Assembly (NCBI GenBank): GCA_964552325.1
Contig: CAZKHA010000204.1
Location: forward strand, 1-5,950
From: CAZKCK01 sp964552325
GTDB lineage: Bacteria > Bacteroidota > Bacteroidia > Bacteroidales > TTA-H9
DNA: 5,950 nucleotides
Direction: 5' to 3'
The translations under genes were made by a program, and so were the position numbers. Position 1 is the first letter of the stretch; every line of letters begins with the position of its first letter. Under the pieces are notes generated by a model. It was not told where the DNA came from. It did not search any database and was given only the letters and a program-made list of their open reading frames with translations. Below, piece by piece: positions 5,932 through 5,950 of this stretch.

Positions 5932-5950
5932 CATCCTCACATCCTCATCC
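5932..5950 (+). repeat. Short tandem repeat at the window edge
   Basis: The 8-base unit CATCCTCA occurs twice in tandem (5932-5939, 5940-5947), followed by TCC, where the window ends. With little more than two units visible it may be chance or the start of a longer array. It lies 20 bases after the ferredoxin stop. No terminator hairpin is visible in the 39 bases remaining after that stop. Confidence 0.3.

Overview
The window looks like a chromosomal segment from a member of the Bacteroidota (order and family not determinable). Three independent signs support this. First, Bacteroidota-type promoter elements (TAnnTTTG, two of them with an upstream TTG/TTTG) lie just ahead of three gene starts. 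Second, Shine-Dalgarno sequences are almost absent. Third, the secreted protein has a signal peptide ending in 'LFAQ', common in this phylum. Gene content is mostly ordinary chromosomal housekeeping. I see no transposase, integrase, CRISPR array, tRNA, rRNA or phage gene.

Layout. 82-1659 (+) is a secreted protein of about 525 residues with PQQ-like beta-propeller repeats and unknown function. It converges on 1750-3006 (-), imidazolonepropionase (hutI, histidine breakdown). A hairpin lies in the 90-base gap between their 3' ends. A 320-base divergent spacer (3007-3326) then holds the hutI promoter, a 76-base GC-rich structured repeat (3156-3231) and the purB promoter. On the + strand follow purB (3327-4682, adenylosuccinate lyase), a family-2-like glycosyltransferase (4679-5548) overlapping purB by four bases, and a small protein (5576-5911) joining a zinc-ribbon-like Cys4 module to a two-cluster 4Fe-4S ferredoxin.

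How the genes work together. purB, the glycosyltransferase and the ferredoxin probably form one transcription unit driven from about 3290. They share no obvious pathway, so this looks like a housekeeping operon of convenience. hutI stands alone here, with no other histidine-utilisation gene in the window.

The most interesting item is the structured repeat between hutI and purB. If the two promoters are right, it lies outside both transcripts. It resembles an element I remember as recurring in Bacteroidota intergenic regions. Its translation produces a false N-terminal extension of purB. I found no convincing evidence of a new multi-gene system.
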